Source: Aldrovandia affinis | Lineage: Eukaryota > Chordata > Actinopteri > Notacanthiformes > Halosauridae | Assembly (NCBI GenBank): GCA_029706075.1 | Contig: JAINUG010000037.1 | Coordinates: 2,407,127 to 2,471,126, forward strand | Reading direction: 5' to 3' | Length of the DNA: 64,000 nt | The notes under the pieces: generated by a model | Seen by the model: only the letters and a program-made list of their open reading frames with translations | The model's database searches: none | What the model was told of the DNA's origin: nothing | Shown: in pieces, positions 37,474 to 48,806 of the stretch | How the letters are laid out: the number at the start of each line of letters is the position of its first letter | Numbering within the stretch: the first letter of the stretch is position 1 | Position numbers and translations under genes: made by a program

Positions 37474-40208
37474 CTGTCAACAGACATAAATGAAATAGCT
37501 TTTAATAAGCTGGCCCGGGGAAGGATTTAAGTTATCTTACTGCGGTTTTGAAAATATTGGTTCCAGGAACTGGTGGACTGACTCCTCAGGCTTTCGAATC
37601 AAACCAAGGTCACTCAAATGACTCCAGTCATAGACTGCCCAGAATTACATAATATACCGTATCTTCAGCATTCAACAATTCTTTGGTCAGACCGAGATAG
37701 CCTGTCTATCTTGCACTATCTCAGCAAGCGGTTGAGAGCCTTTCGTAAGCTTTTCTTATATATTATCTCCATGACTACCCCGATATAGCAGTTTTTTGTC
37801 AAATAAAGATTGTTCCGTGAGTTTTGAAAGTGACATATGTGATGGGAGTTCAGTTAGTCACTTGCCAAACAAGCGCAAACAGAAAGTGAGTCATCCACAC
37901 ACCTACGTATGTTTGTTGGGTGGATTTAAGCCAATTTTATATCGCGAGAAATATAAACATTAATTAGCTTTGGTTCAGGTTCAGATCTCTGGTGTACTGC
38001 AGCCGTTACAGAGCAGTGAGCATGTCTCCAGTTGTGCAGGTGTCTGTATTATAACGAGTATAATTAAGGTCTCATACTTTAACATGCTTAATCTTGGCCC
38101 CCAAGAGTGTCAAGAATAAAAGTACTGCAGAGTTTCAGGAACAAATAACACCTTTGAGAAAGTTTACTCATTCCCAACATACGATCATTATTTTCCCCAG
38201 CTTTGAACTGCCATGTGAGAACGCACAGCTGCCTCAGATGTATATATACGCACACACTCTCTATTAGAATGCATAAAGCATACAAGGATATTCAGTTCAG
38301 CAAAGCTGTGCACAAATAAAGCACAGATTCCTGCTTTGTTGAGCAGTTGACGGTGTGTAGGTGGGTTTTGCAGTCTGTCAGGGGGAATCAGAAGCTACCT
38401 TGAGACTCCATAGGTGGAGATGAGACACGTCTTCTCATCCCCCAAACAAGAAAGACTGTAAATATGCATGAAAAACAAGGTCTGGTACTGAAATTATCCT
38501 CCCATGTTGGCTTTAAACAAATGGAGAAGCATTAACTCCTCGTACTTTGCCAGCGAGAAACCTGCTATAAAAACAAGGCAGCTTTTAAACGTCATGTTCA
38601 AAGCAATTTCAAAATATATATTTTTTTTTATTTAGAGTGGGGGGGCAGCAAGAACTCACTTAATTAAACCAGAACAGTATTAAGCATTTATGACAGCGCT
38701 ATTAGCCAGCCATCCAACAGTGTCTAAACTGACCAGATACTGTAGCTCATCATGCTCCCACTGAGAAAAATGCTAATGGGACAGGCTAATAAAACGTTTA
38801 TTTTAATAAATGCACATAATTTAGTGTCGTTGCAAATGAACAAAGGTTCGTACGGATTGTGGCCATGTTGTGGCACCATAGTGATTTTTTGAGCGTAAGG
38901 CTGTCATAAAAACAGCTGTTCACATTAAGATCTGTTTAAAGTTATCTTTAAGTGTTCACTAGCCACAGTCAGAGCACCCACTCCTACCATACAGAACCTG
39001 GCAACATTGTATTAATTCATCTCCCAGTGCCATTTTTGGTCAAGGCCAAAATTGCGCATTTGTGCACAATTTCATTCATTTTTGATGAATAAGCGATTTT
39101 GACGTGATGTGGCACAACAGAGCAAAAGAAACAGCAAAAGAGGCCGAAAGAGACCACTCAAGAAAACAATGCAAGAAAGATCAGAGTCCAAACCCACAAC
39201 TGATGATCAACAAATTTCCACTCAGACACATGAATGATGATCGGCACATTTTCCGCTCAGACCTAACCATTGTTTCAATTCAGCACATACCCATGTACTA
39301 TAAGAAGGGGACCCACAGATCACTAGGTCTCCGGGGCCCCGTAATGCTGGTACAGCTCAAGAATAAAAGTAGCTTGCAATATAATACAATTGCAGTATTC
39401 CAACATTAAAACAGCTTGCAGCGTTAAAAAAATAATCATACAATACTGATGTGAACCTACATTTAAATAATGCAATTAATGGATGGTGGGGGAAAAAAAC
39501 TAGTCGTGCAAATCATGTGCAGTCATGCGTTGGTTATAAACTTTGGAGCAGAAAAAAACAAACATTGAGGTCGTATGAACACACCCATGGGATTTCTTTA
39601 CAGATTTTGTAAGATGTCTACACTGAGTGGATCCCATGACAGTAATACCAGCTGGAAAGTGTCAACATTGCTAAATCAGATGATAGCTCCGTGCCACAGC
39701 AATTTTATTTGTACTCGTTTTTACGAGTTAAAGTATATGCTGTCAAAAAATACACATGTACAAAACAATAAATGTCAAAACTATGAAAGACTAGTTGAGG
39801 AGGAAGCTGTATCGTGAATCTGCATTCTGCGTAGAGGTAACGCTTTCCAGACAAGCTTTATAGGTCCATTCTGTTTTATGGTAAACAAAATTATGCAATA
39901 TTGCCCAGACTTCATCAAAAATGTGAATGCGTTATGCATTCAAAGACCATTCTAACATACAACAACCAGTCAGGTAGACCACTGAGCCAGTATTTTCAAT
40001 CAACTGTATGACGAAAGCATGGAGGGGTTGAAAATTGTGTTGTTTTTTTAAAGCATATAGTCTTGGAGTTAAATAGGTTGTGCGACCTCAATTTATACCA
40101 ATATACTTACCAACTGCATGATGAAACATGAATGAAGAAAGTTTTACCATTTCAAACATAAAACTGGTACCCGTCATATTGAACTGAAACACAATGAGTG
40201 GCATACAC
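37474..40208. other. Intron between PEPD exons 4 and 3
   Basis: AT-rich, without a bounded element. Two short plus-strand open frames (39104-39409 and 39575-39817) have no recognisable domain. Confidence 0.6.
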
Positions 40209-40334
40209 TCCCATCCAGGTTGCATAGTTCTCAGGAGGTTTGGGGATGAAGAGGATGGATCTGCCCGTGTCGACATCAACGGCCCCATAGCAGTCGGTTT
40301 CACGCATGCCAAATGCCCAGTTGAAGAAGGACTC
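40209..40334 (-). CDS. pepd: PEPD exon 3
   Basis: The segment of 42 codons begins after an acceptor (ACTTGCAG) with ESFFNWAFGMRETDCYGAVD and ends NYATWMG, closely matching human residues 68-109. No stop or frameshift lies inside it. The odd part is the 3' end. Prolidase continues G-K-I-H and exon 4 starts with one base before the Ile codon, so exon 3 should end two bases into a codon. The only nearby GT here (GGGA|GTGTAT) leaves the exon ending on a full codon. Joined to the usual exon 4 acceptor this shifts the frame and gives a stop near the end of exon 4. Loss of two bases at an ancestral AA|GT boundary would explain it. Confidence 0.9.
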
Positions 40335-41086
40335 CTGCAAGTGAACACGGTCGTCAGTAAACCTGGAAGCGTCTTCACATTTCAGTCAGTTTCTGTCATT
40401 GGGTTTCCACGTTCAGCCTTTATACACAATGCTTTCTGGACTCAAGGACATATTCCAGGTAGGCAGGGACCGACAATACCCTGCACTGTCAATGGAGGAA
40501 TATGGAGCTGCAAATTATTCCATGTGGAACGAAAAAATGAAAAAAGAAGCAAAAAACGTTGCGAAACGTGATCTGAAAGAGGAATCTGACTTTGACTGAG
40601 ACACACAATCGGTCAATCATAAGACAAGAGGGGTGAATGACAGCAGGCAAATAAAACTGACAAACGGAGGGCAGAAAAGTGACATTTACAACACATTGAG
40701 ACAAGTATACGGGGCTATGCAGATCACAGAATGGAAATGTGCTTTATTACTCACGTAATGAAAAAGTCTAATATTTCAAAAGAAAGCTGTGATCCATTCC
40801 CCACTTATGAATGATGCATATAAAAATACATATTTCTCCTTATCTGTCTCCATTGTCTTTCTTTCTTGCACGTATATCGCACAGTATAAAACTGTATCAC
40901 AAAATGGAGCCGAGAATAAGGGAAAGTGGGTTTCTATAGATCAAAATACCCTTTGGTTGAAAAAACATTGTTTCATCCTATATCAGTCTACTCTCTGGTT
41001 GTAATGTATAGATTTATTTCTATCAACAGAGAGATAAAGCATAGACATTTTTTCTTGAGAAGACACAAATGGTCTAGAGTCTAGAC

Positions 41087-41291
41087 CAATGTATCTCAAC
41101 TAAATCCTGGAACTATCTGGATTTAATCTGGAACTAAATCCACTCAAAAGTGATCAAAATGTATAGCGCCATACAACATTATTTTACAAAGTAGGCCACT
41201 TATGGGACCCAAATTTAATTTCATGTGACCCAAAAGACACTTTTTGGTTGAGAAATGTGTCCCACATTGACCAAAAGCTTGAGAACCACTG
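41087..41291. mobile_element. 205-bp hAT-type MITE with perfect 8-bp target duplication
   Basis: The ends CAATGTATCTCAAC and, inverted, CAGTGGTTCTCAAG match the hAT terminal pattern. The flanks are GTCTAGAC on both sides (41079-41086 and 41292-41299). No coding capacity. It lies in the intron between PEPD exons 3 and 2. Confidence 0.88.
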
Positions 41292-42117
41292 GTCTAGACC
41301 AGTGAAATCATCAGTAGAAATGATCTTCAACACAGACAGACAGACCGTCTGCCTTTTCAAAACCCTACAGCTTTTCTATTTAGCCTATTTTTTTCCATTT
41401 TGATTTCAATGGACACTGATTTGAGAAGTAATTGATTTGAGATTGACTGACTTGAGAAGAGTATGAGAGTTCATAGCAATTTTATCAGCATAACATGTCT
41501 AACAGTTTTTTTTACCTTTCAAGTCTTGCATTTATTATGTATTTCCTGCTCTTTGAGTTATTCTGATGGTTTAGACCATATATACTGCACATTGGTGTGA
41601 CAGTCTTTTCAGTAATCTGGAACTGGTAGACAGTAAGATAGATAAACAGTTTCACAAATGTTATTCTATATAGTTCCCCTCTGTAAGTTCATGGCATTTG
41701 TATAAAGTTCAGCACTGAAAAGTTTATTTAACTGAAATGGGAACCTTTGTTTGGCGATCCTTACAAAATCACTGATGCTTTCCAATGCACTTTGCAGTGT
41801 GAGCATTAATTAAAAAATGACCAACCATACAAAAACAGAGCTTTACTGTCCAGTTTGGGGCCTACTTTAACATTTACTCTGTGCTGCTGCACTCTGGGTC
41901 CTCTCATTGCTGTTTCGCTTCGCCACTAGAGTAGTTTTATGCTATTTATGTTATTTGTGATTTCACAGTTCTGATTCTCAGGTTTCACCTGAGACCTCAG
42001 TGTGTCTCTGCATCCTTCCAAATGAAAATCATCATCATGACACGATGTCGCTGGTATGGCATAGTTAACCACCCTATCCCCTTGCTTTAGGAGACGGTGG
42101 AAACTGTGTCTGTTTAC

Positions 42118-42980
42118 CTGTCGAAACAGGACATGCGTGTCAGTGCAGTACCGCCGGATCTGCTCTCCGCCCTGTAGCAGCACCACACATTTGGGGACCA
42201 CCTCCATCTTGGCTCTCACCCCTCAAACTAACAGGGGGCGATTCGGCGACGAGCTGCCGGAAATGCATTGATTCTCTATGAGAGTGGGCGACCTCCGGCG
42301 ACTTCCGCCGCTTGACCGATTGGCCGATTTGTGGGCGTGGCGGCGACACAGAAAAGTTGAAAATTCGGAACTTTCGGGCGATATCGCCCGGTAAGAGCCA
42401 ATCAAATTCATGTCTTGCTCTTTTTACCTTCCACGCGGAAACCAACACAACACCAAAATTGTGTTCCTAGTTCCGACACTTCAACATGAATGAGTGGAAA
42501 CTGTTAACAGCGGTCTGCAGTACCCCCATACTTTATTTAATCCTAAAAACATAAATATTTATAGCTAGCTAAACTTATATGGCCTACATACATCTTATTT
42601 AATGCTTGTGTTGGTTAAAAGGCTATTTTTTATCGCATGGGTACGTTTGGAAAAACGTTTGGAAAACGCAAGTAAATGGCCGCAATTGTAAAAAGCCTTC
42701 TGAGTTTGAGTTTGCGGTTCGTGATTGAAGGAAACAATACTGCTAGCCAACTAATATTTATAATAAAGATTCTCAAAATCTATGATGAACTATTCGTTTA
42801 CCATGCAAAAATTTTGTAAGCACGTCGGAAGCATTTTTGAGGAAGCCAGTCAAGCGTGGTGAACGCCCACTGGGCGATTTATTCGCCTAGTATCGCCCCC
42901 TGTTAGAATGCGGGGTCAGTCTCTGGCAGAACAGTGCCATGGGTACTTTCAGGGTGTTCTTTCCCAGCCAGTGCACAGCT
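42118..42980 (-). pseudogene. pepd: PEPD exon 2, split by a MITE
   Basis: On the minus strand the 5' part (42980-42907) follows a plausible acceptor (pyrimidine-rich, ending CTGCAG). It reads A-V-H-W-L-G-K-N-T-L-K-V-P-M-A-L-F and then C-Q-R-L-T-P-H, matching prolidase WLGNETLKVP..ALF. The 3' part (42227-42118) reads KMEVVPKCVVLLQGGEQ and then RRYCTDTHVLFRQ, ending at a good donor (CGACAG|GTAAAC). Between them lies a foreign element at 42228-42906. Reading into it from the 5' part gives seven codons and then TAG. Removing the element plus one copy of an AA duplication leaves 182 bases, one too many for a continuous frame. So the exon carries the insertion and also a small frameshift. About three residues expected after ALF are also missing. 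The prolidase match is clear; inactivation is inferred from it. Confidence 0.85.
42228..42906. mobile_element. 679-bp MITE inserted in PEPD exon 2
   Basis: The element has 15-bp perfect terminal inverted repeats CTAACAGGGGGCGAT and no transposase. The first roughly 140 bases are rich in CGGCGAC-type motifs and the middle is AT-rich. It is flanked by AA on both sides, so any target duplication is only about 2 bp. The superfamily is not clear from that. In the coding sense of PEPD it adds an immediate in-frame TAG. Confidence 0.88.
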
Positions 42981-43507
42981 CTGCAGGAATGGAGGAGGGG
43001 AAATGTATAACCCTTTTCTCTACTGCCATATGTCCCAGACTGCCATACGTCTGATTAACCAACCTGTCTGATCTACTCAAACTTTTTTCAAGGTTGAGTA
43101 GTTAGGACTTCTCTGTACTTTTCACAAAGTAATTCACTTTCAATTTGGCAGGGACCACAGTATATCCACCCTGATGTTAAAACACACACTCACAAAACTG
43201 TCTGGATTCACGCCGGCACCTCAAGCACACTTGGAAATGATTGGCTTTTCTGGTTACAGCCATCAATTCATTTTCCACTCTGCGAGGGGTTGATTAGATT
43301 CATAAAAATGATATATAGGCTTGTAGAGGAATACCTGTGAATTAGGGCAGCAAGGTTATTGCTTGCTCGTTTGTTTTAGGTTATTTCTGCCATTAGGTTC
43401 AGACAAGCAGCCTACTCAATTTTCTGAACTAATATGGTATAGTCTTCATTTTCCTTGATAATGCTCACAACACTTTATTCTCAGTACAGAAGTCTTCTTT
43501 AACAATA

Positions 43508-43800
43508 TTTTTCTTTCTTTTCTTTATTTCTCCCCAATTTCGAGTGGGAAATTGTGCTTCTCGAATTAGCACTCTGCCGCTCACCCCTGCACACCGAGCA
43601 CACCACGGCTGAAGCATGAGTGCACACTCCTCCGGTGCGTGTACCTGCAAGCAAATGACTACCTTACGATCTACGGGCTGCAGTACTACAGTGCAGAGCT
43701 AGCAACGGCTGCAGAACAGGTGTGTCTCTGATATCCACTGTGCTGTGTCCTTGGAGAAAGTCTGCAGTCAAGTCCCAGTGAAATTGCTATTGAAAGTACT
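43508..43800 (-). repeat. Possible further retroposon copy
   Basis: In reverse it ends ...CTCGAAATTGGGGAGAAATA, which is laid out like the SINE tails. It has a GC-rich body with GGTGTGCAGGGGTGAGCGGC. No tRNA-like head or target duplication was recognised. Confidence 0.3.
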
Positions 43801-43837
43801 GGACCTCCAGTAAAATGGGCAAAATGCAAGAGCTACT

Positions 43838-44028
43838 GGCCTCCCGCGTGGTCTAGTGGTTTCAACGTCTGACGCTGGCCACAGCGACCAGGGTTCAATT
43901 CCCCGTCGCGCCAGAGTCGGCTCTGGCCGGGAGTGCCATCGGGGCAGCAACTGGCTGTCCACCCCAGGGAGGGGGAGGGAAGCCGACACACACAGTTTGC
44001 TGCGCACAGGAGTGGTTCTGGGGTACCG
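43838..44028 (+). mobile_element. Type 1 SINE, 3' truncated
   Basis: It begins GGCCTCCCGCGTGGTCTAGT, with box B AGGGTTCAATTCCCC and body GGCTGTCCACCCCAGGGAGG. It stops after the TTTGCTGCGCACAGGAGTGG segment without the AATTGG tail. This is the cleanest tRNA-like head of the type 1 copies. The opposing open frames here are repeat-derived. Confidence 0.88.
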
Positions 44029-46257
44029 GAATTTTTACTTGCATCATCAGTATTGCTTAATTTAGATGTAGGTATTTTCCCACATGTCATGTCCGATTAT
44101 TTCTCAACAAAAACTGCGATCTCTGGCTGCAGTGGTTCTTCGGTAATTCAGCCTCAATCATCCACACCACACATGTTACTGTATGAGATCAAAGGCTAAA
44201 CTCTTCTCCCTGGCATGTTAAGTTTTGCAAATATGTTTGTGTTAAGGGAATGTTAGTTCAATGTTACTTTTGATACCATATGATTTGTCAACATCCTGAT
44301 TGTCTCAACAAAAATGCAAGAATGATCTTAGCCTTCAAAAGCAATGCGAACAAACACATCTGAAAGTTAAATGCCATTATGTATTTTGCCTTTATGCCTT
44401 ATGATTGATTGCAGACCTGCAGCAATGTTTAATAAACCAAGAGCCACATAACTAGGTATAGTTGCATTAACCCCTTCATCAGAACGGGATATTCTGAATG
44501 CCTAAATGTAATAACCGAAGACAATTAAATTGCAATCCCCACTTAATAACCATGAAAGAACATTTGTCTTAGCCCTCATATCTTTTTAATGGTTCCTTTT
44601 ATGCAGTCTTAAGTAGACAAGTACTGAAGTTGTGGATAGGACTGGGAATTTTATTTAAACAAAATTAACATATAAAACGGTATCTAAATTAGGAATTTAA
44701 GCTATTTCACAGACTCTAGTAATGCTTATTCACACCTGAATAAGGTCAATGGTTCATTTTTCAATCCCCAACTATCAATCACCGCTGATAGCAGGCTAGA
44801 CACCATAATGACACATATTATACAATTTTAATAATTTGCATTCAGTTGCAGTAATACATACAAATTAGGTGGCCAAAAAAAGAAATATTTAATTTCACAG
44901 TATCATGAATCACTGTAAACAGGTAGCAACACTGTTTGGTTTAATATTAAGGCTACTAAGATTGAAAAATAGTTTGTAAAGTTTGAAGCTATAAATATCT
45001 AGAACCAGGGACACTTACTCTTGACTTGAAGACATGTTTGTGAATTGAAGGAACAGCCTTCTGGAATTCTGCTTAAATCTAAAAACACCCCAGACAGAGA
45101 AAAAAGTAACATGGTTAAGCCAGAAAAGCCTGAATTATGAACACATTTCTAACTTTATGTCCAGCAAGAGCAGATGTGGAGCAATCCCATGCTTAATGTT
45201 TAACCCAAGAGGTGCTGAAGTTCAAAGTTACTGAGCAGGGTTTTCTATTGTGCTTTGCTGCACTGTCAACCAGAATTGCATGGTAACCTTCTTACCCAAA
45301 AACAATGGAGCATGTCATAGAAGTAAGACTCGGCAATGACATTCTGGATTGTCATCCTTGGGTATGGTAGGAAACAGTGGATTGACTTCAAGCTTTCTAT
45401 TGATATATCAAACTCAAATATGGCAAAAATAGAGATAAGTAGATTTTTTTTTACAACACTGGCTATATGTACATTGTTAACAAACCTCATATATTACTCA
45501 GGATATTACTAAGAACACAACATTTAGTTTAATATGAAAACATTTATAGCATTTATAGCTCCCCCTCTCCATAAGTATTTGTCAAGAATTCTTAAAATGA
45601 AAATTATATTAAACATACATTCTATTGCATTATAAAGATACACGGTATAGCTCCTACACTTAAATTAATCTTTTTTTAATTCCTTCATTTGTTTAGACCA
45701 TGAAAATATATATTTTTAAAGATTTAGTTCAGAAGTCTTCAGTCTTCCCGGAGCCACAGAACACTCCCTGATCATGTGTGCGTGTGTGTGTGTGTCTATG
45801 GCATGCTTTCTTGGAGCCTTCTCTTAAGATTTAAAAGTTCTTTCTCATTTTTTTAGCTGAAAATTCCCTCAGGGAATGCACCTCAGGAGCTCTACTGAAT
45901 GGAAAAGTAGGTCAGTCCGAATTAGGTTTTATTTTGGGGCACAGGTGATCTGGGGCCAGTGAAACCATGGCATCAACGGTCTTAAAAGCTAGCATCTCCT
46001 CATCCAATCATCACACTTCATAGTACCATTGATTGCCGGGAGCTCATTCTTAGTAGGTAATCATTGTTGCTGCGTTGTTGATGTCATTTACTAAATACAC
46101 CATTATGCAGACAGCATATATGAAATGTGAAAGTACATCAGAAGGCTCTGTTTTTGGAGCTCTGAAGGGACTCATAAACTACAGTGTATTGTACTACAGC
46201 ATGTATAATTACAGTGTAGTGCACACTGTCAGCAGTGAATAACACCACTCATACCAT
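44029..46257. other. No gene recognised
   Basis: AT-rich sequence with a short GT run near 45778-45795. No exon or bounded element. Confidence 0.55.
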
Positions 46258-46372
46258 TTAGTAGGTACCTTTGTCCAAAGTGACTAACAGTAATGAGTGC
46301 ATACATTTTTCAATATACATGGCCTTGTCAGCACCATGCTCTACCTACTGTACCACAAAGAAGCACTGATGT
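46258..46372 (-). mobile_element. Diverged L2-tailed tRNA SINE
   Basis: In reverse it reads GTAGAGCATGGTGCTGACAA and then ATGTATGCACTCATTACTGT, with a mutated tail (CACTTTGGACAAAGG). Box B is largely lost. It resembles the copies at 50.1 and 57.5 kb. Confidence 0.7.
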
Positions 46373-46486
46373 AGTGAATGAAAACTCTAGATCATTGAAT
46401 GGGCATACTCTCTGGGGGGGTGTAGTGATATTATGGTGGAGTGGGGGGTTATATATGTGCTTTACTATATACTGTATATATATTTA

Positions 46487-47514
46487 TAGCTCTGGAAAAA
46501 ATGAAGAGACCACTGCAAAATGATCAGTTTATTTGATTCTATAAACTACTGACAACATTTATTTCAGGATAACCTTGTACGTGGCTTGATTCATGCGTCA
46601 TTCACAAAGACAAATCTGCCGATTCCAGATTTGGTGAAGCACCCCCAGATCATCACCGATCCTCCACCAAATTTCACAGTTGGTGCGAGACACTGTGGCT
46701 TGTAGGCCTCCGTCTAACCATTAGACAATCAGGTGTTGGGAAAAGCTAAAAATTGGACTCATCAGAGAAGATGACCTTACTCCAGTCCTCTACGGTCCAA
46801 TCCTTGTGGTCTTTATGCAAACCTCAGCCTGGCTCTTTTTTGCTTCTCATTGATGAAGGGCTTTTTTCTAGCTTTGCACGACTTCAGCCCTGCCCCTAGG
46901 AGCCTGTTTCGAACTGTCCTCGCTGTGCACTTCACCCCAGCTGCCATTTGCCATTCTTTTTGTAGGTCACTTGATGTCATCCTACGGTTGTTGAGTGACA
47001 TTCGAATGAGTTGGCAGTCATCCCGGTCAGTAGAGAGTCGTTTTCGCCCTCTGCCGGTCTGTAGCTTTCCCCAATGTCTGCTGCTTGACCTTGTTCTTAT
47101 GAATCGCCGTCTTTGAAATTTGAAGGATAGAAGCAACCTTATGCTCACTATATCCCTCTGCCAGTAAAGCCAGAAATGAACCCTTCTTTTCCTCACTCAA
47201 AACTTTTCTTTTCAACTCTTTTGGCAATAGTTATTTTTTTATTCAAATTACCTTTGAGGTACTACTAGCACTGTTTTTTGCCATCCAGCTGGTCCTATTG
47301 CAAGAGGATAGTGATGACCACAGCAGTGGTTTTTATACTTTTCCTCGTTAAATAAGATTTGGTTCAGGTGATCACCTAATCAGTACTTCATTAAGTAGAA
47401 TGAGGTGTGCTTGTGTTGGAATTCAACAGACACTGGAATGGAGTGGCTGCCATACATGTAGAGATGCTGATTTAAGAAAAATTTGGAGTGGTCTCTTCAT
47501 TTTTTCCAGAGCTG
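46487..47514 (-). mobile_element. Second Tc1-like element, internally deleted
   Basis: Inverted ends AGCTCTGGAAAAAATGAAGA are flanked by TA. The transposase remnant starts at 47227 with MPKELKRKVLSEEKKGSFLA and shows an HTH-like region (VASILQISKTAIHKNKV). The rest is broken by several stops and shifts. First-Asp motif IFSDESNF is near 46770, and VKFGGGSVMIWGCF lies near 46640-46680. The second Asp and Glu part is absent. At 1028 bp the copy is about 0.6 kb shorter than full-length relatives. It is a different family from the copy at 22.5 kb. Confidence 0.9.
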
Positions 47515-47516
47515 TA

Positions 47517-48425
47517 TATGTGAAAAATAATATATATATATATATTTGCAACATGCAACTTGTCTCAAAATAATCTGCAGTTTTATTATTCTGGGTTGTA
47601 AACTCTAATCAGAGCATTGCTCATTATTCTCAGCTCAGTGCCAATATGAGACAGCTGGTTTTCATTTTTCCACTTTGCAACAAAAAAAAGTGGAAACAAT
47701 CCAAATTCCTATTTCCTTTAAAAGCCTCTATTGAAGCTGTTTCATCGCATCAGAAAATCTGGCCTTGTTGTTCAGGTAAACACCGGGAAAAATAAACGTA
47801 ATCTGAAACAAAAAATACCCTTTGATGTTATGTAGTGTAATCTACATAACTGTAGTGTAATCTTTTCCCTGCATAAAATACCTTTTAAGACTGCTCATGG
47901 AAGATCTAAACATCTCTCCAGCATATGTTACTAAATTGAAAGTACTGCAGTGTGTCCTCATCATTTTTTGAGGGATTTGTCTTTTCTTTGCTTGCTCAAC
48001 TAACGAAGCTATTTTGGGCTGAGGCAAACCAACCTTCCCACAAACATTACATACTCACTAGAACAATGCCATGGCGACGGTGTAATGTAGTCTTACCAAA
48101 GAAGGAGAGATTTTATTTATTTTCTCACACCTGCGTTTGATCTTTTAAAATCTTGAGCAACCACAGCTCTCTGTATTTCAATGTGGAATGTCTAACTTAG
48201 CCGTGCCCCAGCCCATGCCATCATACAGAGCGCCCAATCACTTTACATAGCAGAGGGGTTCTTCAGTTAATTAACTCTGCCTTGGAAGCAGATCATAGAA
48301 GTAGCATGAATCTGCTGCTAAGTGGGACTAAACGATTTTAACGTAGCCCCAAAACCATTCTCATACCACTTAACTCCAACTTACCTGGTTTCCCGGTCAA
48401 CTCGCTGCACTGGCACTAATGCTCG
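47517..48425. other. No gene recognised
   Basis: AT-rich, with a TA run beside the Tc1 end. Confidence 0.55.
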
Positions 48426-48441
48426 AGTTAATTTCATTTTT

Positions 48442-48806
48442 ACATTTTTCTATTTTATTTTCTGCCTAAGCTTTTATTCCCCATTTTATTCCCCCAAAAT
48501 CCCTGTTTTTAGTTGCCAATTATACCCTCTCTTTTTCATGTCAATTATCCCCACCCACATATGAGAGGTCGCTGCCATAGTCCTGAGACCGGTAGTGGCA
48601 CTGTACCGCCTCCTCCGAGCCAGGACCCGCCACGGCCACTGTAACACACAGGACCACTCATATATGCAGCGAGCTCGTATCGGCTTCCCTCCCCCCTCCC
48701 TGGGGCAGGCAGCCAATTGCCGTCTCCTAGTGGCACTCCCGGCCAGAGCAGAACTGGTGCGACCTAGGTGAAATCTAACCCCAGTCGCAGTGGACAGCGT
48801 CAAACC
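48442..48806 (-). mobile_element. Type 1 SINE, short 5' truncation, 16-bp target duplication
   Basis: Flanked by perfect AGTTAATTTCATTTTT copies (48426-48441 and 48807-48822). Roughly the first 25 bases of the head are missing. The body and the tail (reverse: GTTGCCAATTATACCCTCTC) are present. The minus-strand open frames inside are repeat-derived. Confidence 0.92.

Larger units (their letters stand above)
20468..42980 (-). pseudogene. pepd: PEPD (prolidase) locus, N-terminal half, apparently disrupted
   Basis: Prolidase is a cytosolic, manganese-dependent homodimeric M24 peptidase that splits dipeptides with C-terminal proline or hydroxyproline, notably from collagen breakdown. Five minus-strand segments match vertebrate prolidase in the right order, covering about human residues 8-67, 68-109, 111-131, 148-168 and 184-208. 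All belong to the N-terminal domain. The metal ligands lie in later exons, which I could not find here. Diagnostic peptides include [44 protein letters not shown] and KTDMELEVLRYSNRISSEA. Exon 2 carries a 679-bp insertion and the exon 3 to exon 4 junction is out of phase, so I call the copy broken. Three other exons have clean frames and GT/AG sites. Expected exons for residues about 132-147 and 169-183 were not found by eye. A decaying duplicate, or a working gene with unusual splicing, cannot be excluded. Confidence 0.85.

Noticed and set aside
39330-39365. Minus-strand HYGAPE resembling the prolidase HYGHAGAPND motif
   Set aside because: It lies between exons 3 and 4, out of gene order, and the match is only a few residues next to a stop.
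40194-40571. 125-codon plus-strand frame across PEPD exon 3
   Set aside because: Shadow of the minus-strand prolidase exon, which has the clear similarity.
43833-44199. Opposing 69-88 residue frames near a tRNA-like sequence
   Set aside because: SINE-derived. The tRNA-like part is a SINE head, not a functional tRNA gene, because no acceptor-stem pairing follows box B.
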